From Gammaproteobacteria bacterium (lineage in GTDB: Bacteria; Pseudomonadota; Gammaproteobacteria; Chromatiales; Chromatiaceae): a stretch of DNA of 48,696 nucleotides. The stretch lies in NCBI GenBank assembly GCA_024275295.1, contig JAJRZI010000086.1, positions 1-48,696 of the forward strand, given 5' to 3'. The notes beneath the pieces were generated by a model that was not told the DNA's origin, made no database searches, and was given only the letters and a program-made list of their open reading frames with translations. A program made the position numbers and the translations under genes. How positions within the stretch are numbered: position 1 is the stretch's first letter; the number at the start of each line of letters is the position of its first letter. This document shows, one piece after another, positions 45,849-48,696 of the stretch.

Positions 45849-47825
45849 CTATCCAGCATCACTCCCACTCCAGGATACCGGCCGCCCCAAACAGTAACCC
45901 TGCCCTCCATCAACATTCAATACCTGCAGCGATTGCCAGATTGTTTCAGACTCAACCGCTTCTGCAATCACCTGCATATCCAGCCCATGTGCAATATTAG
46001 TTAACGCCTGGATAAAAAAGCGGTGATCTGAATTTTCATCAATCTGACTTAAATAACTTCCGTCCACCTTTAGATAGCTGATCTTCAGTGAATGCAGATA
46101 GGCAAAAGAGCTGAAGCCCCGCCCAAAATGATCCAATGCCACCTGACCACCACACCGATTGATACGCTTTATCAAGCCGTGCACCTGGCCAAGCATGGTA
46201 ACTGCACCATACTCTGGCAGCTCAAAAATAATCTGTTTTGCGCTCTGTTTATGTTCCCATAACCTCTCTTCCAGCCAATCCGAAAACCCTTTTGTCTGAA
46301 GTGATGAAGGCGAGAGATTGACGGCCAATCGAAAAGCCGGGTCTGCAGACTCTGCCAGAAGCCGCAATGCCCGTTCAATCACCGCCTTATCAATCTCTGC
46401 ACTCAACCCAAGGCTCTCAGCCATCGGCATGAATTCACCGGCAACCAGCAGTTGTCCCGTGTCGTCATCACTCATCAGGCGCACCAGCACCTCATGATGA
46501 AGTATCTCTTTTTCCGGGCAGCTGTAGACCGGCTGCAGATGCAAGGCGACCCTGTTATCCGCCAATGCCTGCTGAATGAAAGAGCGCCATTCAGAGGCAC
46601 TGCACGTTACCTCCTTCCCACTATCTTCCGGCACAAAAAGGGACCAGCTATTTGCCCCTTTGGTTTGTGCAAAACGTAATGCCTTGTCCGCCTCTATGAG
46701 TAGCCCAGAGGCATCCTGCCTGCCATCGAAGTAGGCGATCCCCACATGCCCGTTATCTGATGGCAATGCTCCCTCTTCACCATTCAGACCAGCCAATGCA
46801 TCCGATATGCGTTGCCCCAAAACCTCTCCCTCTGCAACACTATAATCTTCCGCCAGCAGGGCAAAATCACCCCCGGAGAGATGCGCCAGGGTATGTCGAG
46901 GTATTTCTGCTGCAATATCACGCAGCAGAGCAGCCATTTGGCACAACCGCTCATCACCAGCCGCATAGCCATATCTGTTGTTGTAATCCTTCAGATTGCG
47001 CAGCTGAATAAGAGACAAGACCGCATGCGAACAGACCTCTGGCGAAGCCATGCGATTGTTCAGAGTAGCCATAAAATGGGGCTTATTCGCCAGCCCCGAC
47101 ACGGGATGCTGATGCGCCTGCTCACGCAGTTTGGCCGCCAGATCCTCATGCTCAGTCAACATCATCTGAAGCTTGGCCGACATGCGGTTCATCGCCTCCA
47201 CAATACGCCTCAGATCACGGGTGCGCGGCAGTTTATTCAAGATGGGGAATTCACGATTGCAGATAGAGTCCGCCTGCCACTCAATCTCCTTTAGCGGGCT
47301 AAGCACCATACGCAGCAGCACCAGCCCCAGACCAATCACAGTCAACGCACTCACAAGAAACCAACCAAAGGTCTCCGTCACATTTTCCCACAACTGCCGA
47401 TAGGCAAAGCCAGGGTGGCTCTGCACCAATACCCGACCCGCCTGACGCCAGCCTGCCATAATTAATGCCTCACCCTTTGGCGCCTCAAGTGGTAGATACT
47501 TAATAAACCAGGCAGGCACATCCTTTACCTGAACCATCAGCTCACGCTTGACCAACACGCTACCCTGAATATCCTCAAGCCTGATGGTTTGGTAGTAGCC
47601 CCGGTCAAAAATAGCATCAACCATGGAGGTGGTAGTGGCCAGATCATCATCAATCATATGTGGTGAAACAGAGAGTCCAAGCGATGTTGCCGCATCCTGG
47701 GCATGGGACTTGAGCTGCACCTCCAGATATCTCCTGGCATTTTGCACACTGATAAAGAATGTCCCTGCAAACACAAGCAACAACAGAACCGCCAGTAGCA
47801 TGACCAGCTGTCGTGACAATGTCAT
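45849..47825 (-). CDS. lapD: LapD-type c-di-GMP receptor (degenerate GGDEF-EAL)
   Basis: LapD is an inner-membrane receptor that senses cytoplasmic c-di-GMP and sequesters the periplasmic protease LapG. It has a membrane helix at residues 5-25, a periplasmic LapD/MoxY N domain to about 150, a second membrane helix, HAMP, then GGDEF and EAL domains. Both catalytic sites are broken: the GGDEF motif reads SGGDFALL, EAL reads EVL, and DDFG reads DHFG. That is the receptor pattern. ATG 47825 has GGGAG upstream and is preferred over the longer frame. It has 658 aa and lies 28 bp after lapG. Confidence 0.9.
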   Translation of the reverse strand: MTLSRQLVMLLAVLLLLVFAGTFFISVQNARRYLEVQLKSHAQDAATSLGLSVSPHMIDDDLATTTSMVDAIFDRGYYQTIRLEDIQGSVLVKRELMVQVKDVPAWFIKYLPLEAPKGEALIMAGWRQAGRVLVQSHPGFAYRQLWENVTETFGWFLVSALTVIGLGLVLLRMVLSPLKEIEWQADSICNREFPILNKLPRTRDLRRIVEAMNRMSAKLQMMLTEHEDLAAKLREQAHQHPVSGLANKPHFMATLNNRMASPEVCSHAVLSLIQLRNLKDYNNRYGYAAGDERLCQMAALLRDIAAEIPRHTLAHLSGGDFALLAEDYSVAEGEVLGQRISDALAGLNGEEGALPSDNGHVGIAYFDGRQDASGLLIEADKALRFAQTKGANSWSLFVPEDSGKEVTCSASEWRSFIQQALADNRVALHLQPVYSCPEKEILHHEVLVRLMSDDDTGQLLVAGEFMPMAESLGLSAEIDKAVIERALRLLAESADPAFRLAVNLSPSSLQTKGFSDWLEERLWEHKQSAKQIIFELPEYGAVTMLGQVHGLIKRINRCGGQVALDHFGRGFSSFAYLHSLKISYLKVDGSYLSQIDENSDHRFFIQALTNIAHGLDMQVIAEAVESETIWQSLQVLNVDGGQGYCLGRPVSWSGSDAG

Positions 47826-47853
47826 AACACACTCCCATATAGTTGCAGCAACA

Positions 47854-48555
47854 TCACTTCCCCTCATTTGCCATTTTGCTGATCAGATCCCGCCACAGGC
47901 TGATGCGATCTGAACGACCCACCCGTTTCCCCCGGCCCCGGCTTTTGGCAAGCCAGAGACCATCACCATTAAAACTATAGACAGGGGCCAGATCCTGGCG
48001 TTGCGATGCCACTTTGATCCGACCTATAAGATTATCCAGTACCAGTGGCTCTGCATCAGGACGCTCATAATAGGCAAGCACCATGTGTGCCTGATTCAGC
48101 TCCAGTGACTTGACATAGGTTATGCGCAACTTCTCAATCGGTACACCCATCTCACGCAGGGTAAAATATTTGGCAATGGAATAATCCTCACAATCTGCAG
48201 CATTAATGGACAACATCTCAACTGGCGTGGCCCAATAATCGGTTTTACCCCAAATTTCATCATCCGTGCTATAGGTTACCTGATTAAAAAAATCATTCAC
48301 CAGTTTTAACTGGCTCTGCTCATCCAGCCCCTGATTGCGTGCAATCAGATCCTGCCAACCCAGGATACGGCTCTTTGCCGACACCCCATATTTACCCTCC
48401 ACCCAGGCCATGAGGCTGGGGCTGATACCCCTGTTGTCGGCAATGACCATAGATAAAAAAGAGAGCGACAGCAGCAACAGCAACTGGAGATACCGCACCT
48501 TTTTTGCAGGCCAGCCGGCCACAGAAATATAAGCTTGGATTGAGAACGCTGTCAC
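47854..48555 (-). CDS. lapG: LapG-type periplasmic cysteine protease
   Basis: LapG releases the LapA-type adhesin from the cell surface when LapD lets it go. It has an N-terminal membrane or signal segment (about 20-39) and the transglutaminase-like catalytic triad Cys122 (DCEDYSIAKYFTLREMG), His157 (NQAHMVLAYY) and Asp174 (LVLDNL). It has 233 aa and starts at GTG 48555 with a GGGG ribosome site. It is followed by lapD in the same operon. The adhesin substrate is not in the window. Confidence 0.92.
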   Translation of the reverse strand: MTAFSIQAYISVAGWPAKKVRYLQLLLLLSLSFLSMVIADNRGISPSLMAWVEGKYGVSAKSRILGWQDLIARNQGLDEQSQLKLVNDFFNQVTYSTDDEIWGKTDYWATPVEMLSINAADCEDYSIAKYFTLREMGVPIEKLRITYVKSLELNQAHMVLAYYERPDAEPLVLDNLIGRIKVASQRQDLAPVYSFNGDGLWLAKSRGRGKRVGRSDRISLWRDLISKMANEGK

Positions 48556-48696
48556 TCACTACCCCGATTGTTTACAAAAAACCTCCACACATCAATATAC
48601 AGAAGCTCTATAGAGTTTTTCGTCAACAGCCAGACAAACTTAAAACCCGACATCTCTCAGGTTGTTGATTTGATGAATTGTTCCAACCGCTTCACC

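Overview
The window looks like a chromosome segment of a sulfur-oxidising, autotrophic gammaproteobacterium. The indicators are an ATP citrate lyase of the divergent long-subunit (type II) form, a flavocytochrome c sulfide dehydrogenase-like pair, a full system I cytochrome c maturation operon and many multihaem cytochromes. This combination fits the Sedimenticola / tubeworm-symbiont (Endoriftia-like) group. That placement is inference from gene content only.

Layout. 1-746: a broken phage-type integrase next to tRNA-Lys(UUU), the scar of an old integrated element. 864-3006 (minus): queC, queE and a ferredoxin-NADP reductase. 3254-6296 (minus): a nucleotide-signalling operon (PilZ protein, ppnN, cNMP-binding domain, HDOD domain). 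6485-8029: a frameshifted triple-haem cytochrome and a small exported protein gene with an internal stop. 8179-16004 (minus): a reductive TCA block of icd, a small unknown ORF, aclA, aclB and mdh. 16005-16759: a gene-free divergent regulatory region. 16760-26192 (plus): nine genes, hdrC-hdrB-frdB-frdA-hdrA-flxD-flxC-flxB-flxA, ending in a strong terminator. 26341-29047: a monohaem cytochrome, dsbB, a membrane J-domain protein and moaA. 29218-31699: a NapC-type tetrahaem protein with an FccA/FccB-like pair. 31771-38799: ccmABCDEFGHI. 38945-41367 (minus): mtnP, hpt, nagZ. About 41411-41653: a 240-bp imperfect palindromic element. 41662-45820: a FliL-like protein and a peptide ABC importer operon containing an L,D-transpeptidase. 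45849-48555 (minus): lapD and lapG.

How it fits together. The two divergent blocks at 8-26 kb carry reductive TCA enzymes and what looks like a soluble flavin-based electron-bifurcating fumarate reductase. FlxABCD would take electrons from NAD(P)H and HdrA would split them. One branch would go through HdrBC and FrdBA to fumarate, and the other to ferredoxin, which drives the reductive carboxylations of the same cycle. The multihaem cytochromes and the FccAB-like module would serve sulfur-based respiration, and ccmA-I and dsbB supply their maturation.

Several otherwise intact genes are interrupted by a single in-frame stop (aclA TAG, flxD TAG, the small exported gene TAA, CNB/HDOD TAA) or by a frameshift (cytochrome, integrase). 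Whether these are errors in the sequence, real decay or readthrough cannot be settled from this sequence.
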